Positions 1-8,423 of a stretch of DNA of 16,372 nt are shown here, piece by piece. The DNA comes from Acidobacteriota bacterium. Lineage in GTDB: Bacteria > Acidobacteriota > Blastocatellia > RBC074. The translations under genes and the position numbers were made by a program. The notes below the pieces were generated by a model. The model did no database searches. It was not told the DNA's origin and worked only from the letters and a program-made list of their open reading frames with translations. The DNA lies in assembly GCA_013140935.1 (NCBI GenBank), contig JABFSD010000470.1, forward strand, positions 1-16,372, given 5' to 3'. Within the stretch, counting starts at the first letter, position 1, and each line of letters starts with the position of its first letter.

Positions 1-1
1 C

Positions 2-1516
2 GTAGACCACGGCAAAACCAGCTTGCTCGCCGCGATTCGCTCCGCCCGCGTGGCCGCAGGCGAAGCTGGCGGCATTACGCAACACATCGGCGCTTATTCA
101 GTTCAGGTGACGAATCCTGAAGACGCCAACGATATACGCCGCATCGTGTTTCTCGACACTCCCGGCCACGAAGCCTTCACGAACATGCGTGCGCGCGGCG
201 CGAAAGTCACCGACATCGTCATTCTCGTCGTAGCCGCTGACGACGGCGTCATGCCGCAAACCATCGAAGCTATCGCTCACTCAAAAGATGCGGGCGTACC
301 CGTCATCGTCGCCATCAATAAGATTGACAAGGGCGACTCAAACCCTGAGCGCGTTAAGAAAGAACTCGCCGATCGCGGCTTGTTATGGGATAGCTGGGGC
401 GGCGACACCTCGATGGTCGAGTTGTCGGCGAAGATGCGCCTCAACATCAACGGCTTGCTTGAAATGATTTTGTTGCAATCCGACTTGATGGAATTGAAAT
501 CGAATCCCAAACGCATGGCGACCGGCACCGTACTCGAAGCCAAGCTCGATCGCGGACGCGGCGCAGTGGCAACCGTCCTCGTACAAAACGGTTCGCTCAA
601 AATCGGCGACCCGTTCATCGTAGGCAATTATTTCGGACGAGTGCGCGCCCTGATGAATGATCGCGGCGAGCGCGTCGAAGGCGTAGGCCCCGCGATGCCC
701 GTCGAAGTGCTTGGTCTCGAAGGCGTGCCCGCCGCTGGCGATCAATTCCAGGTCGTCGCCGACGTAGCCAAAGCCCAACAAATTTCGCAGTTCCGTCAGA
801 TGAAAGCCCGTGCCGCCGCGCTCGCGCGCACTTCGGCACGCGGCCTCGAACAACTGGCGAAACAGATGCAAAGCGGCGAAGCGAAAGAACTCAAAGTCAT
901 TCTCAAAACCGACGTACAAGGTTCGGTCGAAGTACTCCGCGACACGCTGCTCAAGCTCTCGACCGACAAGGTCAAGGTCAGCATCATTCAATCGGGTGTC
1001 GGCGCGATTACGAAATCGGATGTCGGCCTCGCCAACGCCTCTGACCTGTCGGAAGGCACGGCGATGGTCATCATCGGATTCAACGTCCGCCCCGAAGCCA
1101 GCGCCGAAGAACTCGCGCGGCAAGAGGGCATTGACATCCGACTGCACTCGATCATTTACAAAGTCGAAGAAGAAATTCGCAGCGCAATGATCGGTATGCT
1201 CGACGCGACCTCTAAAGAAGTCGTCATCGGCAAGGCCGAAGTCCGCGACGTGATCCGCGTGCCGAAGGTGGGCAGCGTCGCCGGTTCGATGATTACCAGC
1301 GGTATGCTCAAACGCACGGCGCAAGCGCGGCTTATCCGCGACAACGTCGTCGTCTTCGAATCCGCGATTGGCAGCTTGCGTCGTTTCAAAGACGACGTCA
1401 GCGAAGTGCAAACCGGTTACGAATGCGGCATCACGCTCGACCGCTTCAACGATTACAAAGTCGGCGACGTGATCGAAGCGTATATTATGGAAAAGGTCAT
1501 CCCGACAGAGTTGTAA
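2..1516 (+). CDS. infB: Translation initiation factor IF-2, C-terminal portion (5' end off window)
   Basis: IF-2 is the GTPase that brings initiator fMet-tRNA to the 30S subunit and promotes subunit joining. The reading frame is already open at the left edge and begins inside the P-loop (VDHGKTSLL), so the true start lies upstream. The internal TTG at position 23 is not the start. Visible G motifs are the G2 segment [10 protein letters not shown]3 DTPGHEAF, G4 NKID and G5 SAK. After them come the beta-barrel domain ([19 protein letters not shown]), the long helix and domain III ([16 protein letters not shown]), and the C-terminal fMet-tRNA-binding barrel ([22 protein letters not shown]). The 504 residues present contain the whole GTPase core after the P-loop start plus all C-terminal domains, with no internal break. 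It leads the infB-rbfA-nrnA cluster. Identification is essentially certain. Confidence 0.98.
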   Translation, partial: VDHGKTSLLAAIRSARVAAGEAGGITQHIGAYSVQVTNPEDANDIRRIVFLDTPGHEAFTNMRARGAKVTDIVILVVAADDGVMPQTIEAIAHSKDAGVPVIVAINKIDKGDSNPERVKKELADRGLLWDSWGGDTSMVELSAKMRLNINGLLEMILLQSDLMELKSNPKRMATGTVLEAKLDRGRGAVATVLVQNGSLKIGDPFIVGNYFGRVRALMNDRGERVEGVGPAMPVEVLGLEGVPAAGDQFQVVADVAKAQQISQFRQMKARAAALARTSARGLEQLAKQMQSGEAKELKVILKTDVQGSVEVLRDTLLKLSTDKVKVSIIQSGVGAITKSDVGLANASDLSEGTAMVIIGFNVRPEASAEELARQEGIDIRLHSIIYKVEEEIRSAMIGMLDATSKEVVIGKAEVRDVIRVPKVGSVAGSMITSGMLKRTAQARLIRDNVVVFESAIGSLRRFKDDVSEVQTGYECGITLDRFNDYKVGDVIEAYIMEKVIPTEL

Positions 1517-1523
1517 CAGAAGA

Positions 1524-1639
1524 AATCAGACAGGATTGACAAGATTTTCAGGATTGACGGGATTAACCAATAGCAATAGGCATTTCCGCTTTTCCCTTCA
1601 TCCTGTGAATCCTGAAAATCCCGTTAATCTTGTCTGATT
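1524..1639. repeat. Imperfect inverted repeat (40 bp arms) of 9-nt phased units between infB and rbfA
   Basis: The left arm 1524-1563 and the reverse complement of the right arm 1600-1639 match at 34 of 40 positions by eye, separated by a 36-nt spacer. The arm itself has a 9-nt period: GATTGACAA, GATTTTCAG, GATTGACGG and GATTAACCA follow each other from 1534 to 1569. The decamer CAGGATTGAC occurs twice, at 1531 and 1549. Transcribed RNA would fold into a long hairpin ending about 18 nt before the rbfA start codon. It does not end in a T-run, so it is not a classical terminator. It looks like a dispersed palindromic intergenic element. Confidence 0.85.
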
Positions 1640-1657
1640 CTTTTTAGCTATTAAGTA

Positions 1658-2047
1658 ATGGGTTATCGCAATACACGTTTGCCGCAAGCCTTGAGAGAAG
1701 AGATCAGCGCGATCTTACAGCGCGAACTCCGCGATCAGGTCACGGCAATGACCAGCATCACCGAAGTGAAAGTCAGCGCCGAACTCAGCGAGGCGCGCAT
1801 ATTCGTCAGCGTATTCGGCTCCCCAACCCAACAACGCGCAACCATGTCCCTGTTGGCAGAGCAAGCCGTCTTCATTCGGCGCTTGCTCGGCCAACGAATG
1901 CGCCTGCGTTCCATTCCGCCACTGCATTTCGTGTTGGACGAAACCCTCGAACACGGCGCGCGGATGGGGCAAATTCTTGATGAAATCGCAAAGGAGCTTC
2001 CCCCTGAAGATGTTGTACCACCGTCTGACACCACCCCAGAGACTTAG
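1658..2047 (+). CDS. rbfA: Ribosome-binding factor A
   Basis: RbfA is a small KH-fold protein that binds the 30S precursor and helps 16S rRNA 5'-end maturation, important in cold adaptation. The 129-residue length fits the family. Family features are the N-terminal basic helix (RLPQALREEISAILQREL), the strand ITEVKVSAELSEARIFVSVFG, and the C-terminal segment MRLRSIPPLHFVLDETLEHGARMGQILDEI, which is the classic RbfA signature. It lies 141 bp after infB, a usual partner, but the gap holds a long inverted repeat and no good Shine-Dalgarno sequence precedes the ATG at 1658. Translation may therefore depend on the fold of that leader. The tail after KELP is short and low-complexity, as is common in this family. 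Confidence 0.96.
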   Translation: MGYRNTRLPQALREEISAILQRELRDQVTAMTSITEVKVSAELSEARIFVSVFGSPTQQRATMSLLAEQAVFIRRLLGQRMRLRSIPPLHFVLDETLEHGARMGQILDEIAKELPPEDVVPPSDTTPET

Positions 2048-2082
2048 GCGGTCAACCAACATAAGCAGGGCAGTATCAACTT

Positions 2083-3078
2083 ATGTTAGGCCAGGTAATT
2101 GATTTAATAGAACGCCATCAACGTTTCGCCATCACCACGCACATCCGCCCCGACGGCGACGGCTTGGGTTCTTCGTTAGCCCTCAGCTGGATTTTGCGCG
2201 GACTCAAAAAAGAAGCCGACATCATCCTGCGCGACGACGTACCGCACGCTTACGTCAAGCTGCCCGGCGCTGATGAAGTCATCGTCGGCACAGACATCGG
2301 CAACGATTACGACGCCGTATTCCTGATGGAATGCAGCGACAGCGAACGCCCCGGCCTGCCCAGTTTGCCCGAACGTTTTCTGGTCAACATTGACCATCAT
2401 TCGACGACGGCGCTTTACGCCAACATCAACTGGATTGATTCGACCGCCGCCGCCGTAGGCGAAATGGTTTATAACCTCGCCAAAGCCATCGGTGCCAAGA
2501 TCACGCCCGAAGCCGCCAGTTGCGTTTACGCCGCGCTGTTGACCGACACCGGTTCGTTTCACTTTTCCAACACTACCGAACGCACCTTCAAAATCGCCAG
2601 CGAACTCGTACGCCACGGCGCGCAACCGGCCAAACTTTCACAGGCGATTTTTTATAACTACCCTTACGCCAAAGTCAGTTTGGTAGGCGAAGTCCTCTCG
2701 ACGCTACAACGCGACGAATCAGGCCGCATCGCCTGGATCAAGATGACCGCCGACGCGATGGATCGCACTCACGCCACCGAAGACGACACCGACGGCATCA
2801 TCAATTACCCGCTCACCATCGGCGAAGTCGAAGCCGTCGCTTTCTTCCGCGAACTGCCCAACCAAACCTATCGCATTTCTTTAAGATCAAAGAACCGCGT
2901 CAACGTCGCCCGCGTCGCCGAACAGTTCGGCGGCGGCGGACACAGCAATGCGGCAGGGTTTACCTTACGACAAGTTGATTTACCGGCGTTGACGGCTGAC
3001 GTGTTGGCGAAGCTCAAAGAAGCGGTCGAGACGGCTCCGCCCGTGAATGGCAATGGACGCGAGATCAAGCCGCGCTAA
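2083..3078 (+). CDS. nrnA: DHH/DHHA1 phosphoesterase, NrnA-type nanoRNase / pAp phosphatase
   Basis: NrnA-like enzymes degrade 2-5 nt RNAs and dephosphorylate 3'-phosphoadenosine 5'-phosphate, using Mn2+ in the cytoplasm. The 331-residue protein has the DHH domain motifs in order: THIRPDGDGLGS (His20, Asp24, Asp26), the NIDHHST motif (Asp104, His105, His106), and LLTDTGSF (Asp155). The C-terminal DHHA1 domain ends with the glycine-rich substrate loop FGGGGHSNAAGF (His287). Every expected metal ligand is present, so it should be active. It begins 35 bp after rbfA; the infB-rbfA-nrnA order is common in bacteria. The Shine-Dalgarno is weak (AGGG about 15 nt upstream). Family assignment is secure; the exact substrate preference is inferred. 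Confidence 0.94.
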   Translation: MLGQVIDLIERHQRFAITTHIRPDGDGLGSSLALSWILRGLKKEADIILRDDVPHAYVKLPGADEVIVGTDIGNDYDAVFLMECSDSERPGLPSLPERFLVNIDHHSTTALYANINWIDSTAAAVGEMVYNLAKAIGAKITPEAASCVYAALLTDTGSFHFSNTTERTFKIASELVRHGAQPAKLSQAIFYNYPYAKVSLVGEVLSTLQRDESGRIAWIKMTADAMDRTHATEDDTDGIINYPLTIGEVEAVAFFRELPNQTYRISLRSKNRVNVARVAEQFGGGGHSNAAGFTLRQVDLPALTADVLAKLKEAVETAPPVNGNGREIKPR

Positions 3079-3122
3079 CGCGATTTGATGTTGTGCCACA
3101 GACCCTTCTTGGGCAGCAGCCC

Positions 3123-3572
3123 TTAATGTTTAGCTGATGATGTAACTTTAGGAATAAAAAAAGAACCATCCATTTTCATAACAACTGTGAATGTTGCGCT
3201 TTGACCATTCTTGGCCTTTGAGCGATCAAGGTAGAAATCTATTGTATAAAAACACTTCTCTTGACCCAAGAACGTGTGCTTGATGCTGTCAATTTCCCAG
3301 GCATCAGAACTAGATATATACCGCCTAAGAAATTTTTTAGACTGCCTTATGGCTTGGCTGATAGAGACGGGGGGAGGCGCATTTTCTGGATTCCAACTAG
3401 GGGTATTATCCATATCTTTCTCAGTAAATTCTACGTAGTACTCTTTCTCTGCGTAAAAATTAGTGATGGTGAATTTTCTGACGTCGATTGGCAGTTTTGC
3501 TATTTTTTCTTGGCAAAAGCCTAGTCGCAACAGCGATAGGCTAATTAGGCATACATAAGCAATAGTTTTCAT
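3123..3572 (-). CDS. Secreted hypothetical protein downstream of the RHS gene (possible immunity partner)
   Basis: I do not recognise this 149-aa protein. The N-terminus (MKTIAYVCLISLSLLRLGFC) is a signal peptide with cleavage likely near residues 20-21. The cysteine context LGFC does not fit the lipobox well, so a lipoprotein is only a remote option. The mature part is mixed alpha/beta, with SISQAIRQSKKFLRRYI and a strand-rich end (CFYTIDFYLDRSKAKNGQSATFTVVMKMDGSFFIP). A GGAG Shine-Dalgarno stands 7-8 nt before the ATG at 3572. It is the last gene of the minus-strand RHS locus, 146 bp after the RHS stop, and looks AT-richer than the infB region. That position is where an immunity gene for an RHS tip would be, and export would suit a periplasmic immunity protein. 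This is only a positional inference. Confidence 0.75.
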   Translation of the reverse strand: MKTIAYVCLISLSLLRLGFCQEKIAKLPIDVRKFTITNFYAEKEYYVEFTEKDMDNTPSWNPENAPPPVSISQAIRQSKKFLRRYISSSDAWEIDSIKHTFLGQEKCFYTIDFYLDRSKAKNGQSATFTVVMKMDGSFFIPKVTSSAKH

Positions 3573-3630
3573 TTTAATCTCCGATACTACTAATCTTCTA
3601 CTGTTATTTTTGCAACTACCCTGCTAATTG

Positions 3631-3666
3631 AGCCTTGTTATTTTGCGTGTTGACTTAGATTAACAA
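3631..3666. promoter_or_regulatory. 8-bp inverted repeat between the RHS gene and the secreted protein gene
   Basis: CCTTGTTA and TAACAAGG form a perfect 8-bp dyad separated by 20 nt in the 146-bp gap between the RHS stop and the 149-aa gene. On the minus strand it could be a stem in the inter-gene RNA or an operator. No T-run follows, so it is not called a terminator. Confidence 0.35.
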
Positions 3667-3718
3667 GGTAGTCGTAAAAATACAGCTACGTTTTACATAG
3701 CGATTGGAACGTAAGAAT

Positions 3719-6700
3719 TTATCTTCTAGACTTAGACTTTGAGTCAACGAAGATGGATAGCGGTCGCTCGCGGCCTTCTTTTTGCTTTGGGTATCCTTTG
3801 TCATCTTTATATGTAATGATTTCTCTAGTGCTAGTAGCGCTTGATCTTGATGAAAGCGTGTCCGTCGCTGTTGTTAAGGGGTCTTTAACAACAATTTGAT
3901 AATTTATTACTGAATGAGCAGCATCAGTCACTTTAAAAGTGTCTTTTTTAGCGACTTCAATAACATCGCCTCTTGCCCTAGTTTCAGAAGTCGAATTAGT
4001 TAACTCAATTGGAGAAGCTTGTGAAGATAATGTTCCTCCATCTTTGATCGGCTGCACACTTCCATAGTTTGCGGGATTTTGATCAACACCATCTTGCCCT
4101 GCTGGGTTATTTATTTCGTACCTATACTCAACCGTAAACGATCCGCCTACAGGAAGCTCTCTGCTCAGACTGCCACTACTTTTTGCAGACGTAATTTTGG
4201 GTAAGTTAACTTTGCTGGTAACATTAATTGATTCTTGCTCTTCTTTCTTTCGACCAGACTGCAAATCGTCTGTATCCCCATTTTGTTCATCTAAATCTTC
4301 ACCTTCGAGCCCGGTTGGGTCAATCAAACTAAGCGGGCGGTTTAATACATAAGAATATCGGTTCCAACTCTGTGGATTCCATGCCCGTCCGCTTCCTTGC
4401 AAGGGATCGACACTGGTAAAGCGCCCATGTTTACTTGCGTAATAGCGGGCTTGAGCAAAATCCAATTCTGATTCGTTGTCCCGTTCATACCCGGTAAACC
4501 TTTGTCGCGTATTACTTGCCACATACCCGTGTGCATTGTTTGCCCGGATACCTGTATTTAACTCTTCCCCGAAGGGTAAATAATCGTGGCGCGCAGTGAT
4601 GCTGCCTGCGGCGTTCGCTTCCATCCGTGTAGACCCTAAATGATCCTGCACCAACCACGTCAGAATATTTCCGCCGCCGCCCCCACTGCTGCCTGTCGTT
4701 CCTATGATCTCAACTTCCGCCAGTGAGAGTGCATTGGTTCCGACCAACTGCACGCGTACATAACGTCCTGTCCGATTGATCGTCAAGGTCGTGGGCGATC
4801 CCGCCTGTCCGCTTGTCAAATAGTTCGACACCCCGGACTGGCTTAACGTCGCGCTCAAATTCGTAGACGCGAACGGCACATCCGACACGAACACGTAAAA
4901 ATTCGTCAGTCGGTCAGCACAACAATCGGTGCGGTTCCACACGTTGATTGTGTTAATAGTTCCCACACTGCCCAAATCCACATGCCACCAGGCTTGTGCT
5001 TCCACAGCAGTATGTGTGACCGACGGCGGCGTTGCGTTGTAATTACCATTAGTGTTGCCATCTACTGCACGAGTTGGCACACCATCCCATGTCGTAGACG
5101 ATTGCGTCGCCGTCTTGTTCAGCGCCAAGTTGCTTGGGCTCGAACTGGTTGTACCCATGACCTCAACTTCCGCCAATGATAATTCATTCGTACCGACCAA
5201 TTGCACGCGCACGTACCGCCCCGTCCGATTGATGGTCAAGGTCGTCGGCAGTCCAGCTTGACCGCTGGTCAGATAGCTCCCCACGCCTGACTGACTCAAC
5301 GTCGAGTTCAGGTTAGTTGAAGTGAACGGCACATCCGAGACGAACACATAAAAGTTCGTCAGTCGGTTGGCGCAACAATCGGTGCGGTTCCACACGTTGA
5401 TTGTATTGATGGTTCCTACACTGCCCAAATCCACATGCCACCAAGCCTGTGCATCAAGCCCTGTATGTGTGACCGATGGCGGAGTTGCATTGTAATTGCC
5501 ATTGGTGTTGCCATCTACCGCACGGCTCGGTACACCGCTCCAAGCGGTGGAAGATTGCGTCGCGGTCTTGTTCAGCGCCAGATTGCTCGTACTCGAACTG
5601 GTCGTCCCCATGACCTCAACTTCTGCCAATGATAATTCATTCGTACCGACCAATTGCACGCGCACGTACCGCCCCGTCCGATTGATGGTCAAGGTCGTCG
5701 GCAGTCCAGCTTGACCGCTGGTCAGATAGCTCCCCACGCCTGACTGACTCAACGTCGAGTTCAGGTTAGTTGAAGTGAACGGCACATCCGAGACGAACAC
5801 ATAAAAGTTCGTCAGTCGGTTGGCGCAACAATCGGTGCGGTTCCACACGTTGATTGTGTTAATAGTTCCCACGCTGCCCAAATCTACATGCCACCATGCC
5901 TGCGCATCAAGCCCTGTATGCGTGACCGATGGCGGAGTCGCATTGTAATTGCCGTTGGTGTTGCCATCTACCGCACGGCTCGGTACACCGCTCCAAGCTG
6001 TGGAAGATTGCGTCGCGGTCTTGTTCAGCGCCAGATTTGTAGTCTGCTGTCCGCCGCCACCGCCGCTGGTTTCATTGTCGGCAACAATCAGCAACTTACC
6101 ATTGCGATAGCCATATTCTTTTTTCACTGCCGACGGAGAAGGCGCGGAAGCCAGATACTCCGCTAATAATTCGCCGCCAATGCCATAAATGTGCCAGCGT
6201 TCTGTTCCATTAGAAGTTCGTTTTACCCGTTGGCCTTCACCGTCATAGACATAGCTTCCGCTGCCGGGGCCGGTGGCACTGACGATGCGGTTCTCGGCGT
6301 CATACGTCCGCGAAACCCCATTCGGCTCGCTCGTCAGATTACCTACGGAATTAGCAACTCCGTTGTCATAAACGAAATTGGATGTCGTGATGCGATTCTT
6401 GGCGTCGTATGACAGAGACACCCCGTTCACACCACCCGTCACCCCCGTGATCTGGCGGTTGCCGAATGGGTCGTAACTATAATTTTGGGAAGCTGTCTGC
6501 ACCATCGTGCCGCTGCCGCTAGTCTGTCGTTGTGTCTCAACCACTTCGTTGATGCGGTTGAGTTGATCGTATTGATAGGTGTGCCGTTGCGGAATCACAT
6601 AAGCATTTACTTGTTGATTGCCGTCCACGCCAGTCGGCACCGCGTGATACATCCTGCGCACGTTACCATTGTTATCGCTGGCATTGCCTAGCAAATCGGC

Positions 6701-8413
6701 AGTGGTAACTTCGGCCCCTGTCGTATCACGCGTATTAGCGGTGTTCAACGTCGCGGTTCCGTAAATCCAACTCATCCTCCCGCGATTCCAATTGGTGGCA
6801 TCATTTACGGTGCCGAGTCGCAGGTCTACCGGCTGCAACCGGTTGTTGTAAACCCGCTTCAAGTAAAGAGGCGTCGTCATTCCATAATTTTCACGCTCCA
6901 CTTGTCCTGCGGCGCTATATTGTGTCGCGTTGGAATAAGTGGTCGGCGCTCCGCCTGTTCCCAGCGTCCCGCTGAAACTGGCCGGACGCCCTGCCGCGTC
7001 GTAAGTATATGTGACTGCCCTACCTGAAGGGTAAGCCTCGCTGGTCATCGCCGAAACGAGGTTGAAGGTAGCAACTACCGGATAATTATTCCCGTTAATT
7101 TGTTGCGTTTTACGTACGACGCGACCGAACTCATCGTAACCGAAATAACTACCCTTACTGTCCGAGCTACTACCATATCTCACTGCCACCAGCCGCCCTT
7201 TTGTGACTCCGAAATTAAACCCAGATGGCTCGCCCATACCACTCACCGGTGCATCATATTTGTAATACACTCCAGGAGTTGCATTGGCAGCATTAGTGCC
7301 TTCGGTCGAAATTCCAGCATAAATTGGATAAGTTTTCTGTGTTACGCGATTCAACCCATCATAGGCAAAAGCTGTTCTGGTTGTACGTGCATCCGTCTTG
7401 GTTAATAAATTACCATTTGGATCGTAGGTATAAGTAGTCGTGCCACTTTCCGGGTTAGTTGCACTAGTTACCCGCTTGAGAGAATCATAAACAAAGGTGC
7501 GTGTTTGTTGGTTCGGTGCGATTCCTTGCGTAACTTTCTTGAGGCTATCCAACACGTCATATTCGTAACTTGTCTCGTAATTTGCACCCGCAGGATCTTC
7601 CCATACCTTAATTAGCCGTCCCAACGCATCCGTTTCGCTCTTTCGGCTTTTTCCCGTCTGATCGGTTACCGTCGTTTGATGGGCGTAGTAAGTCGTCATC
7701 ACCTTCCCGGTCCAATTACTGTTGGTCCCGGAACTAGGCGGTTGAGCCGCCCCTGAGAACGTGGCGACCTCAATTACCCTGCCAAGTGTATCCAGCGTAC
7801 TACGAGTCCAGCCATCCGTACTGGTAGCTCCGTCCCGTTTTGGATTGGCAGTGAGTATTACCAGTCCGGGTGTGATATAAACGTTCTGTGACGAAATCGT
7901 ATAGCTGGCCGTACCATCCTCATTCTTTTCGGTCAGCGCTGCGCGCCCTAACTGGTCAAACGTTACTCTGCTTTTAAGTTTCTTGTCGTCTTCCTGATTC
8001 AAGTCGCTTTCGCTCAACACTTGCCGCGTTGCATCAGAGTAAGTGGTTTTCACTCGTCGACGCTGATTCGCATAAGTAACGCCATTAACAACGGATGTGA
8101 CAGCAGGTGCCGTGACCAAGCCCGGGCGCAAAAACGGATCAGGTGCATTCAGCAAGATATTCGTATAACTCGTATCCGTTGTTTTGCCATTCGCGTCTGT
8201 TTCGCTCAATAAGCTGCCAGTAGCATAGTCATAGGTTCTTGTTACCGTTTGTGTCCCTGTACCATTCAATGGGTTTACTGTGACTTGTGTGATGTTTGCA
8301 TAAGTCGCAGAGTCCCATACAAAAGATGTTACATTGCCGTTTGGATCAGTTGTGGATGATAAATTGCCAAAATCGCCATGCTGATTCACCGTTGTTCGCC
8401 AAGCGTTCGCCAC
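3719..8413 (-). CDS. RHS/YD-repeat protein, C-terminal part with three lectin-like domains and an unknown tip (frameshift-separated from the N-terminal half)
   Basis: RHS proteins form a hollow beta-cocoon of YD repeats that encloses a C-terminal tip, often a toxin. This 1564-aa part starts directly in YD repeats (YDYATGSLLSETDANGKTT, YTYDPNGNLLTKTDARTT, YDPFGNRQIT). Residues 793-943, 944-1094 and 1095-1245 are three tandem F5/8-type-C/fucolectin-like domains (NLALNKTATQSS, RAVDGN, WWHVDLG, NRTDCC, RYVRVQLVG), flanked by Gly-rich linkers. The RHS core follows: WLVQDHLGSTRM, YLPFGEEL, RFTGYERD, ARYYASKHGRFTSVDP, NRYSYVLNRPLSLIDPTGL. DPTGL (Asp1365) matches the usual self-cleavage site. The remaining ~195 residues are an unrecognised, Ser/Thr-rich tip with a basic end. 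The GTG start has no Shine-Dalgarno and no signal peptide, and the frame continues upstream as SNWDNV, so this is very likely the rest of the 679-aa gene. Confidence 0.93.
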   Translation of the reverse strand: MANAWRTTVNQHGDFGNLSSTTDPNGNVTSFVWDSATYANITQVTVNPLNGTGTQTVTRTYDYATGSLLSETDANGKTTDTSYTNILLNAPDPFLRPGLVTAPAVTSVVNGVTYANQRRRVKTTYSDATRQVLSESDLNQEDDKKLKSRVTFDQLGRAALTEKNEDGTASYTISSQNVYITPGLVILTANPKRDGATSTDGWTRSTLDTLGRVIEVATFSGAAQPPSSGTNSNWTGKVMTTYYAHQTTVTDQTGKSRKSETDALGRLIKVWEDPAGANYETSYEYDVLDSLKKVTQGIAPNQQTRTFVYDSLKRVTSATNPESGTTTYTYDPNGNLLTKTDARTTRTAFAYDGLNRVTQKTYPIYAGISTEGTNAANATPGVYYKYDAPVSGMGEPSGFNFGVTKGRLVAVRYGSSSDSKGSYFGYDEFGRVVRKTQQINGNNYPVVATFNLVSAMTSEAYPSGRAVTYTYDAAGRPASFSGTLGTGGAPTTYSNATQYSAAGQVERENYGMTTPLYLKRVYNNRLQPVDLRLGTVNDATNWNRGRMSWIYGTATLNTANTRDTTGAEVTTADLLGNASDNNGNVRRMYHAVPTGVDGNQQVNAYVIPQRHTYQYDQLNRINEVVETQRQTSGSGTMVQTASQNYSYDPFGNRQITGVTGGVNGVSLSYDAKNRITTSNFVYDNGVANSVGNLTSEPNGVSRTYDAENRIVSATGPGSGSYVYDGEGQRVKRTSNGTERWHIYGIGGELLAEYLASAPSPSAVKKEYGYRNGKLLIVADNETSGGGGGQQTTNLALNKTATQSSTAWSGVPSRAVDGNTNGNYNATPPSVTHTGLDAQAWWHVDLGSVGTINTINVWNRTDCCANRLTNFYVFVSDVPFTSTNLNSTLSQSGVGSYLTSGQAGLPTTLTINRTGRYVRVQLVGTNELSLAEVEVMGTTSSSTSNLALNKTATQSSTAWSGVPSRAVDGNTNGNYNATPPSVTHTGLDAQAWWHVDLGSVGTINTINVWNRTDCCANRLTNFYVFVSDVPFTSTNLNSTLSQSGVGSYLTSGQAGLPTTLTINRTGRYVRVQLVGTNELSLAEVEVMGTTSSSPSNLALNKTATQSSTTWDGVPTRAVDGNTNGNYNATPPSVTHTAVEAQAWWHVDLGSVGTINTINVWNRTDCCADRLTNFYVFVSDVPFASTNLSATLSQSGVSNYLTSGQAGSPTTLTINRTGRYVRVQLVGTNALSLAEVEIIGTTGSSGGGGGNILTWLVQDHLGSTRMEANAAGSITARHDYLPFGEELNTGIRANNAHGYVASNTRQRFTGYERDNESELDFAQARYYASKHGRFTSVDPLQGSGRAWNPQSWNRYSYVLNRPLSLIDPTGLEGEDLDEQNGDTDDLQSGRKKEEQESINVTSKVNLPKITSAKSSGSLSRELPVGGSFTVEYRYEINNPAGQDGVDQNPANYGSVQPIKDGGTLSSQASPIELTNSTSETRARGDVIEVAKKDTFKVTDAAHSVINYQIVVKDPLTTATDTLSSRSSATSTREIITYKDDKGYPKQKEGRERPLSIFVDSKSKSRR
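4679..5131 (-). repeat. Tandem 453-bp repeat, copy 3: F5/8-type-C/fucolectin-like domain
   Basis: This copy encodes residues 1095-1245 of the RHS C-terminal part and is the most diverged of the three (for example TTWDGVPTR, THTAVEAQ, CCADRL, NALSLAEVEIIG). It is followed by a Gly-rich linker leading into the RHS core. It shares the stretch TGTGTTAATAGTTCCCAC (plus strand, near 4949) with copy 1 but not with copy 2. Confidence 0.9.
5132..5584 (-). repeat. Tandem 453-bp repeat, copy 2: F5/8-type-C/fucolectin-like domain
   Basis: This copy encodes residues 944-1094 and is almost identical in protein to copy 1. Over 5172-5404 its DNA appears identical to copy 1 (5625-5857), a 233-bp block. Silent differences then cluster on the 5404-5580 side. 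Recent duplication or gene conversion is the natural reading. Confidence 0.92.
5585..6037 (-). repeat. Tandem 453-bp repeat, copy 1: F5/8-type-C/fucolectin-like domain
   Basis: This copy encodes residues 793-943, immediately after the Gly-rich linker that ends the YD-repeat shell. It has the NRTDCC motif typical of the fucolectin/tachylectin-4 branch of the discoidin fold, which binds fucosylated or other glycans. Ligand specificity cannot be told from sequence alone. Confidence 0.92.
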
Positions 8414-8423
8414 ATTGTCCCAA

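Noticed and set aside
383..1411. Long minus-strand frame opposite infB
   Set aside because: It is a codon-bias shadow of infB with low-complexity His/Asp/Arg-rich composition and no family features.
3110..3121. GGGC-AGCA-GCCC stem after nrnA as a terminator
   Set aside because: Only four base pairs and no T-run on either strand.
4679..6037. Could the regular 453-bp repeats be a non-coding array or mobile element?
   Set aside because: They are fully in frame, encode a known domain fold and lack terminal inverted repeats or a transposase.
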